Below are positions 51,307 to 61,302 of a stretch of DNA of 64,000 bases, in pieces; position 1 is the stretch's first letter; each line of letters begins with the position of its first letter. The position numbers and the translations under genes are program-made. Origin of the DNA: Bradyrhizobium sp. CCGB01 (GTDB taxonomy: Bacteria; Pseudomonadota; Alphaproteobacteria; Rhizobiales; Xanthobacteraceae); the NCBI RefSeq assembly GCF_024199795.1, contig NZ_JANADK010000001.1, positions 8,246,001-8,310,000 of the forward strand, in the 5' to 3' direction. The notes under the pieces were generated by a model. That model made no database searches, was not told where the DNA came from, and was given only the letters and a program-made list of their open reading frames with translations.

Positions 51307-54300
51307 ATGACGAGTTCGGATTTCCAGTTGCGAGGCGTGGGCGATCCCCGGCTGGCCGTGCACGCGACCTCGCCGCTGCCCGCCTGGCTCTGGTCGATCG
51401 ACGGCACGCGCGTGCTCTGGGCCAATCCGGTCGGCGCAAAACTGTTCGGCGCGGCCAATGCCACAGCCCTCGCGGACAGGATCTTCGGCCCGGCGGACAG
51501 CCATCGCCGCCAGGTCGCCCGGCTCGCCCGCCAGCTGCCGGCGAACGGCGCCGTCAGGCTCGAACGTCTGCGCGGCTTCGGTGCCCGCCTCGGCACGCTG
51601 ATGACCTGCGCCTGCGCCCGCCTCGACTTTGCCGATGGCCAGCATGGTCTGCTCGTCACCGCGATGGACCCGACGCTGCGCGCCATGCCGCTGGTCGAGC
51701 GGCTGCACCGTCTCGTCGACGGCGCCAAGGTGCCGATGGCGGCGTTCGCGCCCGACGGCCTGTTCGTCGGCGCCAGCGAAGCCGCCCATTCCCTGCTCGG
51801 CTTTCGCGATCTCGGCGATGCCGGCCTCGACCAGACCCGCAGCGATGCGCTGACGACAGGCCGCGCCGAGACGCCGATCGGCATCGGCAAGATGGTGCTG
51901 CAACGGGTCGGCGTGGGTGCCGATGTCGGCCTGGTCGCGCTGATCGAGCCTGCGGCCGCGCCCGAGAGCACGCCGGATGCTGCAGCAGAAGCGCCGGTTG
52001 AATCCGCGCCGCACGCCGCGGCGATGCCGGGCGCGCCGCCGCCATCCGAAGCGGTGCCGGCCGGGATCGCATTGTTCGACGCCTTCGCCGATCCCATCGA
52101 AGAGACCGCACAGGCACCGGAGCAAGAGCCGGAGCAGGAAGCGCTCGCCCAGGCCGCCGACATCGCGCCGAAAACTCCGGTTGAAAACTTGGCCGAAGCC
52201 ATCGTGTCGCCGCAGGCCGCGCCAATCACCTCACACATGGTCGAACCGCCGCCGGGCCACGCAGAGCCGCCCGCACCGCGTCAGCATCCGCTGCGCTTCC
52301 TGTGGCAGATGGATGCGGACGGCCGCTTCGTGCTCGCAACCGGCGAGTTCATCCACCTGATGGGCGCTCGCACGGCCGCCGGCTTCGGCCGCCCCTGGCG
52401 CGAGATCGCCGACGAATTTGCGCTCGACCCTGAGGGCCGCGTCGCGCAGGCGCTGGCCAGCCGCGACACCTGGGCCGGGATCACCGTGAACTGGCCGGCC
52501 GATGGCGGCGAGCATCTGCCGGTCGAGCTTGCAGGCCTGCCCGTCTACGATCACGCGCGTAGCTTTGCCGGCTTCAAGGGCTTTGGGGTCTGCCGCGATC
52601 TCGATGGCCTCAACCGGCTCGAGGCGCTCCGGCGGTTCGAGCAGTTCGCCGCGCCGTCCGCACAGCACGGCCTCTCCGCCGACATCGTCGCGCCCGATCC
52701 CGAGCCCGTGGCGGAGGCCCCGCCGCCACCGGGCGAGCCGCCCGCAGCCGAGCCTGAGCCGACGCCTGAAGCTGACCTGCCCGCCCCCGCCCCCGCCCCC
52801 GACGCGAATTCACACCCAACCGATCCGGAAACGCCAGTGGAAACGCCTCCCAATGTCGTGCCGTTCCGTCCACCCGGCGATGTCAGATCACTCAGTGATC
52901 AGAGATCGCCGACGCTGACCCCGGTCGAGAACAGCGCGTTCAACGAGCTCGCGCGGCAATTGTCCGAGCGGTTAGAGCGCGAGCGCGAGACGATCGCAGC
53001 CGGCACGTCCGAGCCGCCGGCCGCGGAGAGTGCGCCCGAGCCGCCGCTGCCGGAGCCCGAGGCGCCGCAGCCGCCGGAATGGCTGGCCGAGCCCGCACCG
53101 CCCGCGCACGGCCACAGCGTGCGCGACCGCGCGCTGCTCGATTTGTTGCCGACGGGCATCCTGATCTACCGGCTCGACCGGCTGCTCTACGCCAACCCCG
53201 CCTTCCTCGCGCGCATGGGCTATGCCGATCTGGGCGCGCTGGAATATGCCGGCGGGCTCGATGCGCTCTATGTCGAGCCGGGCGTATCGTCGGCGAGCAG
53301 CACGTCGCAGGCCGGCACGCCTGTCACGATCAGCGCGACGGTGGCGAACGGCGAAGCGCCGCTTCCGACCACCGAAGCGCACCTGCACACGATCGACTGG
53401 GACGGCGAGAGCGCGCATGCGCTGATCTGCGCGCTGCCGCAGGCGGTCCTCGCTGTCGCTGCGCCGCCCGTCGTCGCCGAGCCTGTCGTTGCCGGATCTA
53501 CCGTCGTCGCGGAGTCCTTTCCCTACGCGCCCACGGTCGAGCCCGAGGCCGGCGATGCCGACGCCGAGGATCTCGCCGCGATCCTCGACACCACGGCCGA
53601 GGGCATCGTCATGTTCGATGCCGAAGGCAACATCCACGCCTGCAACCGCAGCGCCGAGGCGCTGTTCGGCTATGACGGCGCAGCGCTGATGCAGCAGACC
53701 CTGATGACGCTGTTCGCGCCGGAGAGCCAGCAGATCGTCGCCGACTATCTCGAACACCTCAAGAGCCAGGACATATCGAGCCTGCTCGACCACGGCCGCG
53801 AGGTGCTGGGCCGCGAGAAGAAGGGCGGCGTCATTCCACTCGCCATGATCATGGGCCGCACGCGGCCCGACGGCCCGAACTTCTTCGCCGTGTTCCGCGA
53901 TCTCTCGCAGACCAAGCAGGGCGAGAGCGAATTGAAGCAGGCGCGCCATCTCGCGAACGGCGCGGCGAATGCCAAGGCCGACATGCTGGCGCGGATCAGC
54001 CACGAGATCCGCACGCCGCTCAACGCCATCATCGGCTTCGCCGAGGTGATGATCTCCGAACGCTTCGGCGCGCTCGGCAACGAGCGCTACGGCGAATACA
54101 TGAAGGACATCCGCGCCTCCGGCGAGCGTGTGATCACCATCATCGACGATCTGCTGGAGCTGTCGCGGATCGAGACCGGCAAGCTCGACCTCTCCTTCGC
54201 CAACCTCAACCTCAACGATCTCGTCGAAGCCTGTGTCACGGTGATGCAGCCGCAGGCCAATCGCGAGCGCATCATCATCCGCACCTCGCTCGCGCATGCG

Positions 54301-54663
54301 CTGCCGCAGGTGAGCGTGGACGCGCGCGCGATGCGGCAGATCACGGTGAACCTGATCTCGAACTCGATCCGGCTCGCCAGCGCCGGCGGCCAGGTCATCG
54401 TCTCGACCGCGCTGTCCGATCGCGGCGAGATTGCCTTGCGGATCCGCGACACCGGCCACGGCCTCAGCGAGCGCGAGGTCGCCGCCGCGATGGAGCCGTT
54501 CCGCACGCCGCCACCGGGCGATGCCGCGGACAGTTCGGCGCTCAGCCTGTCATTGACCAAGGCGCTGGTCGAAGCCAACCGCGCCCGGTTCAACATCAAG
54601 AGCGCGGCCAATTCCGGCACGCTGATCGAAGTGGTGTTCGCACCGGCGCTGGCGGGGGCGTGA
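51307..54663 (+). CDS. Large PAS histidine kinase with degenerate G2 box
   Basis: A 1118-residue cytoplasmic kinase without membrane helices. PAS-like regions occur at about 20-120, 330-430 and 755-880 (LDTTAEGIVMFDAEGNIHAC, SAEALFGYDGAALM), separated by long Pro/Ala/Glu-rich linkers. The HisKA box ARISHEIRTPLNAIIGF has His899; the N box NLISNSIRLA and G1 box DTGHGLSERE are present, but the G2 box reads SSALSLSLTKALVEA, without the glycines of G-x-G-L-G-L. The arrangement resembles the DivJ/PleC/PdhS/DivL group of alphaproteobacterial cell-cycle kinases. Loss of G2 suggests weak or no kinase activity, as in DivL-like sensors. Confidence 0.85.
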   Translation: MTSSDFQLRGVGDPRLAVHATSPLPAWLWSIDGTRVLWANPVGAKLFGAANATALADRIFGPADSHRRQVARLARQLPANGAVRLERLRGFGARLGTLMTCACARLDFADGQHGLLVTAMDPTLRAMPLVERLHRLVDGAKVPMAAFAPDGLFVGASEAAHSLLGFRDLGDAGLDQTRSDALTTGRAETPIGIGKMVLQRVGVGADVGLVALIEPAAAPESTPDAAAEAPVESAPHAAAMPGAPPPSEAVPAGIALFDAFADPIEETAQAPEQEPEQEALAQAADIAPKTPVENLAEAIVSPQAAPITSHMVEPPPGHAEPPAPRQHPLRFLWQMDADGRFVLATGEFIHLMGARTAAGFGRPWREIADEFALDPEGRVAQALASRDTWAGITVNWPADGGEHLPVELAGLPVYDHARSFAGFKGFGVCRDLDGLNRLEALRRFEQFAAPSAQHGLSADIVAPDPEPVAEAPPPPGEPPAAEPEPTPEADLPAPAPAPDANSHPTDPETPVETPPNVVPFRPPGDVRSLSDQRSPTLTPVENSAFNELARQLSERLERERETIAAGTSEPPAAESAPEPPLPEPEAPQPPEWLAEPAPPAHGHSVRDRALLDLLPTGILIYRLDRLLYANPAFLARMGYADLGALEYAGGLDALYVEPGVSSASSTSQAGTPVTISATVANGEAPLPTTEAHLHTIDWDGESAHALICALPQAVLAVAAPPVVAEPVVAGSTVVAESFPYAPTVEPEAGDADAEDLAAILDTTAEGIVMFDAEGNIHACNRSAEALFGYDGAALMQQTLMTLFAPESQQIVADYLEHLKSQDISSLLDHGREVLGREKKGGVIPLAMIMGRTRPDGPNFFAVFRDLSQTKQGESELKQARHLANGAANAKADMLARISHEIRTPLNAIIGFAEVMISERFGALGNERYGEYMKDIRASGERVITIIDDLLELSRIETGKLDLSFANLNLNDLVEACVTVMQPQANRERIIIRTSLAHALPQVSVDARAMRQITVNLISNSIRLASAGGQVIVSTALSDRGEIALRIRDTGHGLSEREVAAAMEPFRTPPPGDAADSSALSLSLTKALVEANRARFNIKSAANSGTLIEVVFAPALAGA

Positions 54664-54693
54664 GGGGTCGATCGCGGCAACGCGCGGCGGCGC

Positions 54694-56262
54694 TCAGGGA
54701 TATCCGCGCGCCGCCGTGGATTCGCCGAACCATCGCGCCACGGCCTGAGCGACCTCCTCATGGTCGGGTGCGCCGTCACTGGCCCAGGCCACGAAGCCGT
54801 CGGGGCGCACCAGCACGGCGCTCAAACCCAGCCGGTCGCTGACGTCATCGGCGACATAATTAACCCGGTCGCTCCAGCGGCTTGCAAGCGCCTGAAGCGA
54901 TGCACGCGCGTCGAAGTCCAGCAATATGCCTTTCGCCGTCCTGAGGCGTTCACCGACCGTCGTGCCGTCAGACAACTCGAAATCGGGAACACTGCGGCCT
55001 ACAAGCGGATGGCGACCGCCGAGATCGTAGCGGAGCGAAACGCCGCGCACCCGCTCGGCGAAATAGGTCGCACCGTCCCGGGTCCCGATGAGATCGCGAA
55101 TGATGGCCTGCAGCGCGCGCGTGCTCGGCGTCGGCCGCATGATCGCGACCTGCGCGCGCGACCAGTCGAGGATCTGCGCACCGGCAGGATGCCGCTCGCG
55201 CGAATAGCTATCGAGGAGATTCGCCGGCGCCTCGCCGCGGCTCGCAGCAGCCAACTTCCAGCCCAGGTTCATCGCATCGCCAAGACCGAGATTGAGGCCC
55301 TGGCCGCCCAGCGGCGAATGGACGTGAGCGGCATCGCCCGCCAGCAGCACGCGCCCCTTGCGATACGTTGTTGCCTGATGCGCCCGATCCGTCCAGGTCG
55401 CGGCAAGCCGAAGGGCGGTGACGGTGACGTCCGTGCGGGAGACGCGGCGCAAGACGCTCTGCACATGCTCGCGCGTGATCGGCTCGGTTCGATGGAAGGC
55501 ACCACCGTCGAAATCGACCATCGCGATCGTCCCTGATGGCGCGTAGGTGTACATGCCCGTGGGCGTATGGTTGCGACCCGGGACAAGCTTGTCCGGGTCG
55601 GCCAGTTCGACGTCGATGGAATAGCCCGTGAATTCGGGATCGGTGCCGACGAAATCGAATCCGCTCAGCTTGCGCACCGCGCTGCGGCCGCCGTCGCAAC
55701 CGACCAGCCAGCGTCCGCGGAAGGTCTCGCCAGCCGCCTGCGCCGTCACATCTTCGTCTGAAGCGGTGATGGCATTGACGCCGAAGCCGCGCCGGATCTC
55801 GACGCCCAAGCTGCATGCGCGCGCGGCCAGAACGAATTCGAGGGTTTCCATATCGACCGCGATGCTGGCATCCGCCGGCGTCGGCAAACGCCAGGGCCAC
55901 TTCGCGGCATCGATGTCGTCCTGATAGAACTGAATGCCGGCGAAATGACCTGCGGGCCGGCGCGCCTGCTGCATCCAGTGGGCCGCACTCGTGATCGCGC
56001 CTGAGCTTGCGCGCTGCGCGATCACGATCTCGTCCAGCAAGCCACGCCGGTAGAAGGCCTCGACTGAGGGAACCGAAAGGCCACGCAGGCCGAACGGAAG
56101 TTGCTTCAGGGCCGAATGCGGATTCCGTGATTGCTCCAGCACCAGGACCGAGAGACCCGCGCGCCGCAGTTCGCACGCGAGAAACAGGCCGACGGGGCCG
56201 GCACCGGCAATGATGACGTCGTGTGGAATCGAGGATTGCAGATTCGGGGATTGGGTTTGCAT
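54694..56262 (-). CDS. FAD-dependent aromatic monooxygenase
   Basis: A 522-residue class A flavoprotein hydroxylase. FAD motifs: DVIIAGAGPVGLFLACELR (dinucleotide fold), LVGCDGGRSAVRK (DG motif) and LLAGDAAHVHSPLGGQGLNL (GD motif). The C-terminal thioredoxin-like domain (about 400-510) places it with the PheA/TfdB and rifampicin-monooxygenase group. It would hydroxylate an aromatic compound, using NAD(P)H and oxygen. Substrate unknown; no adjacent catabolic genes. Confidence 0.88.
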   Translation of the reverse strand: MQTQSPNLQSSIPHDVIIAGAGPVGLFLACELRRAGLSVLVLEQSRNPHSALKQLPFGLRGLSVPSVEAFYRRGLLDEIVIAQRASSGAITSAAHWMQQARRPAGHFAGIQFYQDDIDAAKWPWRLPTPADASIAVDMETLEFVLAARACSLGVEIRRGFGVNAITASDEDVTAQAAGETFRGRWLVGCDGGRSAVRKLSGFDFVGTDPEFTGYSIDVELADPDKLVPGRNHTPTGMYTYAPSGTIAMVDFDGGAFHRTEPITREHVQSVLRRVSRTDVTVTALRLAATWTDRAHQATTYRKGRVLLAGDAAHVHSPLGGQGLNLGLGDAMNLGWKLAAASRGEAPANLLDSYSRERHPAGAQILDWSRAQVAIMRPTPSTRALQAIIRDLIGTRDGATYFAERVRGVSLRYDLGGRHPLVGRSVPDFELSDGTTVGERLRTAKGILLDFDARASLQALASRWSDRVNYVADDVSDRLGLSAVLVRPDGFVAWASDGAPDHEEVAQAVARWFGESTAARGYP

Positions 56263-56487
56263 GAGACGCTCCTGTGGTCGATGTTCGACCGGAGCGTTCC
56301 CTGAAGCCTGAGAATCACACGGACGAACGATTGGGCGCCTGCGTGGCGTCCGACGTTCGTCGCGGGGATCTCGTGCACAAGGCCAATGACCAGAGCTTTC
56401 GTTACCGAAAGGACTTGGGCTTACCAGACCAAGTCTGCCTTTTCCGACACGAGACGTATAGTTGCGTGACGATTGCTGCGCAACGAA

Positions 56488-56518
56488 AAAGGCACGGCGT
56501 TCGTGGCGCCGTGCCTTT
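56488..56518 (-). terminator. Terminator of the thiolase gene
   Basis: AAAGGCACGGCG and CGCCGTGCCTTT form a 12-bp stem with a 7-base loop; the minus strand continues TTCGTT after the stem. It lies 20 bp past the thiolase stop. The 211 bp beyond it toward the monooxygenase gene show no gene. Confidence 0.85.
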
Positions 56519-56537
56519 CACATTCACGTGGCGTGGA

Positions 56538-57710
56538 TCAGCTGTAGATCTCGAACAGGCCGGCGCCGCCCTGGCCGCCGCCGATGCACATGGTCACGAC
56601 GCCCCACTTGGCCTTGCGGCGCGCACCTTCCTGGAGGAGGTGACCGGTGAGACGCGCACCGGTCATGCCGAAGGGATGGCCGATCGCGATCGAGCCGCCG
56701 TTGACGTTGTACTTGGCGGGATCGATGCCGAGCTTGTCGCGCGAGTAGAGGCACTGGCTGGCGAAGGCCTCGTTGAGCTCCCACAGATCGATGTCGTCGA
56801 TCTTCAGGCCGGTGCGCTTCAGCAGCTTCGGGATCGCGAACACCGGGCCGATGCCCATCTCGTCGGGCTCGCAGCCGGCGGTCGCCCAGGCGACGAAGCG
56901 GCCGAGCGGCTTGAGGCCGCGCTTCTCGGCATCCTTGGCTTCCATCAGCACGACGGCGGCGGCGCCGTCCGAGAGCTGGCTGGCATTGCCGGCGGTGACG
57001 AACTTGCCGGGGCCCTTCACCGGCTCGAGCTTGGCGAGGCCCTCCAGCGTGGTCTCGGGCCGGTTGCACTCGTCGCGGTCGACGACGTAATCGACGATCG
57101 ATTCCGCCTTGGTCTGCTTGTCGACGACCTTCATCTTCGTCTTCATCGGGACGATCTCGTCCTTGTACTTGCCCGCCTGCTGGGAGGCAGCCATGCGGCG
57201 CTGCGATTCCAGCGAGAACTCGTCCTGGTATTCGCGGCTGAGCTTGTAGCGCTCGGCGACGATGTCGGCGGTGTCGATCATCGCCATGAAGATATCAGGG
57301 GCGACCTTGAGCAGCTCCGGATCGATCGATTCCTTCGGCGTCCCGCCGCCCGGCATCGAGATGCTCTCGACGCCGCCCGCGACGATGCAGTCGGCGCCGT
57401 CGGAGCGGATCGAGTTGGCGGCCATCGCGATGGTCTGGAGCCCCGAGGAGCAGAAGCGGTTCACCGAGACGCCGGCCGTGGTCTTCGGCAGCCCGGCGAG
57501 CAGCGCGGCCTGGCGGCCGATGTTCGGCGCGCCGTGGGCGCAATTGCCGAGATAGCAGTCCTCGACATAGTCCTTCTCGACACCGGCGCGATCGACCGCG
57601 TGCTTGATGGCATGGGCCGCGAGCGACATCGGCGGCGTGATGTTGAACCCGCCGCGGCCGGATTTCGCGAGGCCCGTGCGCGCATAGGAAACGATGACGG
57701 CTTCACGCAT
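56538..57710 (-). CDS. Acetyl-CoA acyltransferase (thiolase)
   Basis: A 390-residue thiolase. The acyl-accepting Cys87 is in [15 protein letters not shown]; the C-terminal active site shows [20 protein letters not shown] (His) and [14 protein letters not shown] (second Cys). It catalyses thiolytic cleavage or condensation of acyl-CoA, in beta-oxidation or acetoacetyl-CoA synthesis. Sequence alone does not separate the two. Start [12 protein letters not shown] at 57710; an upstream extension is unlikely. Confidence 0.93.
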   Translation of the reverse strand: MREAVIVSYARTGLAKSGRGGFNITPPMSLAAHAIKHAVDRAGVEKDYVEDCYLGNCAHGAPNIGRQAALLAGLPKTTAGVSVNRFCSSGLQTIAMAANSIRSDGADCIVAGGVESISMPGGGTPKESIDPELLKVAPDIFMAMIDTADIVAERYKLSREYQDEFSLESQRRMAASQQAGKYKDEIVPMKTKMKVVDKQTKAESIVDYVVDRDECNRPETTLEGLAKLEPVKGPGKFVTAGNASQLSDGAAAVVLMEAKDAEKRGLKPLGRFVAWATAGCEPDEMGIGPVFAIPKLLKRTGLKIDDIDLWELNEAFASQCLYSRDKLGIDPAKYNVNGGSIAIGHPFGMTGARLTGHLLQEGARRKAKWGVVTMCIGGGQGGAGLFEIYS

Positions 57711-57863
57711 TGTTTTCTCCCTTTCGACGATGGTACGGAGGCGTTGGTACGAGGCGTTCTGGGCGCCATTGGTACACAAAGTCCGGCGGTCGCGGGAAAA
57801 ATAAAAACGCCGCCCCCGGTGAGGGAGGCGGCGTTGTTCCGCGGGTCGGAATATGCCGATATC

Positions 57864-59453
57864 TCAGAACGTCAGCGCTTTCACCTGCTTGACCTGCGGC
57901 AGGGCCTGCACCTTGGCGAGCAGCTCCGCCGGCACTGTGCCGTCGACCTCGATCAGCGCGATGGCATCGCTGCCCGGCGCGACGCGGCCGAGATGGAAGG
58001 TCGCGATGTTGATCTTGGCATCGCCCAGCAGGCTCGCGAACTTGCCGATGAAGCCCGGCTTGTCTTCGTTGGTGACGTAGATCATCGACTTGCCGAACTC
58101 GGCGTCGACGCGGATTCCCTTGACGTCGACCAGTCGCGGCTTGCCGTCATGGTACACGGTGCCGGAGACCGAGCGCTCCTGGCGCTCCGTCGCCACCGTG
58201 ACGGTGATCAGGCTCTCGTAGTCGCTCTGCGCGGCGCGCACGATCTCGTCCACCACCATGCCGCGTTCCTTGGCCACGACGGGCGCGGAGACGACGTTGA
58301 CCTCGCCCAGCATCGGCCGCAGCAGGCCCGACAGCACCGCGGAGGTGATCGCCTTGATCTTCATCTCGGCGACGTGGCCCTCATAGGTGATGGTGACCTT
58401 CGAGATACCGGTCTCGGTGAGCTGGCCGGCAAACGAGCCCAGCTTCTCGGCGAGCGTGATGAACGGCTTCAGCTTCGGCGCTTCTTCCGCCGTGATCGAG
58501 GGGAAGTTGACCGCATTCGAGATCGCGCCCGAGAGCAAGTAGTCCGACATCTGCTCGGCGACCTGGAGCGCGACGTTCTCCTGCGCTTCCCTGGTGGAGG
58601 CGCCGAGATGCGGCGTGCAGATCACGTTGGGATGGCCGAACAGCACGTTCGCGTTGGCGGGCTCCTCGACGAAGACGTCGAAGGCGGCGCCGGCAATGTG
58701 CTTGGAGTTGAGCGCGTCGACCACGGCCTGCTCGTCGACGAGGCCGCCGCGCGCGCAGTTGATCAGGCGCACGCCCTTCTTCATCCTGGCGATCGCACCG
58801 GCGTCGATGATGTTTTTGGTCTTCTCGGTCAGCGGGGTGTGCAGCGTGATGAAGTCGGCGCGCTTGAGCAGATCGTCGAGCTCAACCTTCTCGACGCCGA
58901 TGTCCTTGGCGCGCTCCGGCGACAGGAACGGATCGAAGGCGACGACCTTCATGCGCAGGCCGAGCGCGCGATCGGCGACGATCGAGCCGATGTTGCCGCA
59001 GCCGACGACGCCGAGCACCTTGCCGGTGATCTCGACGCCCATGAAGCGGTTCTTCTCCCACTTGCCGGCCTGGGTCGAGGCGTCGGCCTGCGGGATCTCG
59101 CGGGCGAGCGCCAGCATCAGCGTGATGGCGTGCTCGGCGGTCGTGATCGAATTGCCGAACGGCGTGTTCATCACGATGATGCCCTTCGCCGTGGCGGCGG
59201 GAATCTCGACGTTGTCGACGCCGATGCCGGCGCGGCCGATCACCTTGAGCCTGGTCGCCTTCTCAAGGATCTTGGCGGTCGCCTTGGTCGCGGAGCGGAT
59301 CGCAAGGCCGTCGTAATTGCCGATGATCTCGGCAAGCTTGTCCTTGTCCTTGCCGAGGTTGGGCTGAAAATCGACCTCGACGCCGCGGTCCTTGAAGATC
59401 TGCACGGCAGCGGGAGAGAGCGCGTCGGAAATGAGAACTTTGGGCTTGGTCAT
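57864..59453 (-). CDS. serA: D-3-phosphoglycerate dehydrogenase
   Basis: A 529-residue enzyme of the first step of serine synthesis (3-phosphoglycerate to 3-phosphohydroxypyruvate with NAD). VIGRAGIGVDNVEI, NAD-binding GVVGCGNIGSIVADRA, catalytic residues near NCARGGLVDEQA and CTPHLGASTREAQ, an intervening domain and a C-terminal ACT domain (IYVTNEDKPGFIGKFASLL). Long form with ACT regulation by serine. It is downstream of serC, separated by a palindromic repeat. Confidence 0.96.
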   Translation of the reverse strand: MTKPKVLISDALSPAAVQIFKDRGVEVDFQPNLGKDKDKLAEIIGNYDGLAIRSATKATAKILEKATRLKVIGRAGIGVDNVEIPAATAKGIIVMNTPFGNSITTAEHAITLMLALAREIPQADASTQAGKWEKNRFMGVEITGKVLGVVGCGNIGSIVADRALGLRMKVVAFDPFLSPERAKDIGVEKVELDDLLKRADFITLHTPLTEKTKNIIDAGAIARMKKGVRLINCARGGLVDEQAVVDALNSKHIAGAAFDVFVEEPANANVLFGHPNVICTPHLGASTREAQENVALQVAEQMSDYLLSGAISNAVNFPSITAEEAPKLKPFITLAEKLGSFAGQLTETGISKVTITYEGHVAEMKIKAITSAVLSGLLRPMLGEVNVVSAPVVAKERGMVVDEIVRAAQSDYESLITVTVATERQERSVSGTVYHDGKPRLVDVKGIRVDAEFGKSMIYVTNEDKPGFIGKFASLLGDAKINIATFHLGRVAPGSDAIALIEVDGTVPAELLAKVQALPQVKQVKALTF

Positions 59454-59530
59454 GGGATGTGTCCTTCGCCGTCCCTAAGGGAGGATCGGCCCGCGGGCCG
59501 GAATGAAGAAGTGCTCTGAAGCTCTTTGCT

Positions 59531-59658
59531 CTCCCTCTCCCCATTCTTACGGGGAGAGGGTTGGGGTGAGGGGCAGCCACAGGCGAGGTGCTCGTGGAGA
59601 GAGCCCCTCACCCGGATCGCTGCGCGACCCGGCCTCTCCCCGTAAGAACGGGGAGAGG
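59531..59658. repeat. Palindromic repeat between serC and serA
   Basis: CTCCCTCTCCCCATTCTTAC pairs with GTAAGAACGGGGAGAGG, with GGTGAGGGGC/GCCCCTCACC inside. It lies within the probable serC-serA transcript and could form a long hairpin that affects the expression ratio of the two genes. Confidence 0.75.
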
Positions 59659-59670
59659 CGAAGACAACAA

Positions 59671-60843
59671 CTAAGCCGCCTTGGCGAGCGTGGCCTTGGT
59701 CTCGGCGAAGGCCCAGTCGATCCACTGCGTCAGGATCTCGACGTCCTTGGCCTCGACGGTGGCGCCGCACCAGATGCGCAGGCCTGCCGGCGCATCGCGG
59801 TAATACGCGAAGTCGTAGCCCGCGCCTTCCTTCTCGATCAGCGCGACCAGCTTCTTGGAGAAGTCGGCCTGCGCGTCCTCGGAGAGCGAGGTGATCGCGG
59901 GATCGGAGAACTTCAGGCACACCGAGGTGTTGGAGCGGATCGCGGCGTCCTTGGCCAGGAAGTCGATCCAGGGCGTCTTCGCCTTCCAGTCGGCGAGCAC
60001 CTTGGTGTTGGCGTCCGCGCGCGCGATCAGCGCCTTGAGGCCGCCGATCGACTTGGCCCAGTTCAGCGCGTCGAGATAATCCTCGACGCAGAGCATCGAG
60101 GGCGTGTTGATGGTCTCGCCGACGAAGATGCCTTCGTTGATCTTGCCGCCCTTGGTCATGCGGAAGATCTTCGGCAGCGGCCAGGCCGGCTTGTAGGTCT
60201 CGAGCCGCTCCACCGCGCGCGGGGAGAGGATCAGCATGCCGTGCGCGGCCTCGCCGCCGAGCGCCTTCTGCCAGGAGAAGGTGACGACGTCGAGCTTGGC
60301 CCAGTCGAGCGGCTGCGCGAACGCGGCCGAAGTGGCGTCGCAAATGGTCAAGCCTTCCCGGGTCGCGCTGATCCAGTCGGCGTTCGGCACGCGCACGCCG
60401 GAGGTGGTGCCGTTCCAGGTGAAGACGACGTCGCTCTTGGGATCGACCTTGGAGAGGTCGGGGATTTCACCATAGGCCGCGTTGAGCTTGGTGACGTCCT
60501 TGAGCTTCAATTCCTTGACGATGTCGCTGACCCAGCCCTCGCCGAAGGATTCCCAGGCGAGCGTGGTGACCGGACGTGCACCGAGCAGCGACCACAGCGC
60601 CATCTCGACCGCGCCGGTATCGGACGCCGGCACGATGCCGATGCGGTAATCGGCGGGCACCTCGAGCACTTCACGCGTCAGATCGATCGCGAGCTTGAGC
60701 TTGGTCTTGCCGACCTTCGCGCGATGCGAACGGCCGAGCGCTGCGTCCTTGAGATTTTGGGCGTTCCAGCCGGGGCGCTTGGCGCAGGGGCCGGAGGAGA
60801 AATGCGGCACGTTCGGCCGCGAAGCGGGCTTCGCTACGGTCAT
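59671..60843 (-). CDS. serC: Phosphoserine aminotransferase
   Basis: A 390-residue PLP enzyme converting 3-phosphohydroxypyruvate to phosphoserine. PLP lysine in [27 protein letters not shown] near the N-terminus and [14 protein letters not shown] are characteristic of the alphaproteobacterial SerC branch. Start ATG 60843 directly after the leader RNA hairpin whose loop carries the ribosome site. Functions with SerA just downstream. Confidence 0.95.
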   Translation of the reverse strand: MTVAKPASRPNVPHFSSGPCAKRPGWNAQNLKDAALGRSHRAKVGKTKLKLAIDLTREVLEVPADYRIGIVPASDTGAVEMALWSLLGARPVTTLAWESFGEGWVSDIVKELKLKDVTKLNAAYGEIPDLSKVDPKSDVVFTWNGTTSGVRVPNADWISATREGLTICDATSAAFAQPLDWAKLDVVTFSWQKALGGEAAHGMLILSPRAVERLETYKPAWPLPKIFRMTKGGKINEGIFVGETINTPSMLCVEDYLDALNWAKSIGGLKALIARADANTKVLADWKAKTPWIDFLAKDAAIRSNTSVCLKFSDPAITSLSEDAQADFSKKLVALIEKEGAGYDFAYYRDAPAGLRIWCGATVEAKDVEILTQWIDWAFAETKATLAKAA

Positions 60844-60844
60844 G

Positions 60845-60891
60845 ATCTACCCTTCCAGATAGTAAGCCTCCCGTTGGGGGGAGGTGTCCCG
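60845..60891 (-). ncRNA. serC-type leader RNA (two hairpins)
   Basis: On the minus strand the short leader contains CCTCCC-CCCAAC-GGGAGG (60867-60884) and then CTATC-TGGAAG-GGTAG (60847-60862), placing GGAAGG in the second hairpin loop just before the serC ATG. Two-hairpin leaders upstream of serC are known in alphaproteobacteria as the serC RNA motif. The match is by recollection of that motif's layout; a covariance search would decide. Confidence 0.65.
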
Positions 60892-60897
60892 CCGCGG

Positions 60898-60926
60898 CTG
60901 ATACGGGAATCGGGTAGACCAGTCAA
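60898..60926 (-). promoter_or_regulatory. serC promoter
   Basis: TTGACT (60921-60926) and TATCAG (60898-60903) on the minus strand, 17 bp apart, with a start near 60891 just before the leader hairpins. The -35 box overlaps the stop codon of the small gene upstream. Confidence 0.6.
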
Positions 60927-61129
60927 GAAACTTCCGGCGGCTCACGGCGGAGTGAAGGCAATTCCGGCACGATATCGGGGGATTCCACGGCAGCGAGCGC
61001 GTTCAGCAAGTCCGTGGCATCGCTGATCAATTGCGCCGCACGGCGACGGCTGCCGACCTTCAAAATGCACTTGTCGTTGGCCTGCACAACGTAATCGTTG
61101 CCGACCTTGATCATCGAATAACTTGTCAT
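60923..61129 (-). CDS. Small hypothetical protein upstream of serC
   Basis: A 68-residue protein beginning MTSYSMIKVGNDYVVQANDK, with CILKVGSRRRAAQLISDATD forming a helix. No domain recognised. The start at 61129 is preferred to 61195 since the extension lacks a ribosome site. Its stop overlaps the serC -35 box. Confidence 0.6.
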   Translation of the reverse strand: MTSYSMIKVGNDYVVQANDKCILKVGSRRRAAQLISDATDLLNALAAVESPDIVPELPSLRREPPEVS

Positions 61130-61302
61130 CGAAATCCCCGAACCGACCGAGCCCGGTGTCCTGACGCTGCGTAGCACCCTTCGTTCCCCAATCAACGTGA
61201 ACGACGAACGGGTAGTTTATCAGCTCTTAAGATGAACGAACGCGCGATCCGATTTCGCTGATCGCACAACGCTCGCAATGAACTGCCTCAAAACGCGCCG
61301 CC

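Noticed and set aside
52972..54459. A 495-codon open frame on the minus strand
   Set aside because: Antisense shadow of the PAS histidine kinase.
56274..59519. A 1081-codon open frame on the plus strand
   Set aside because: Antisense to the thiolase and serA genes, both of which have clear catalytic motifs.
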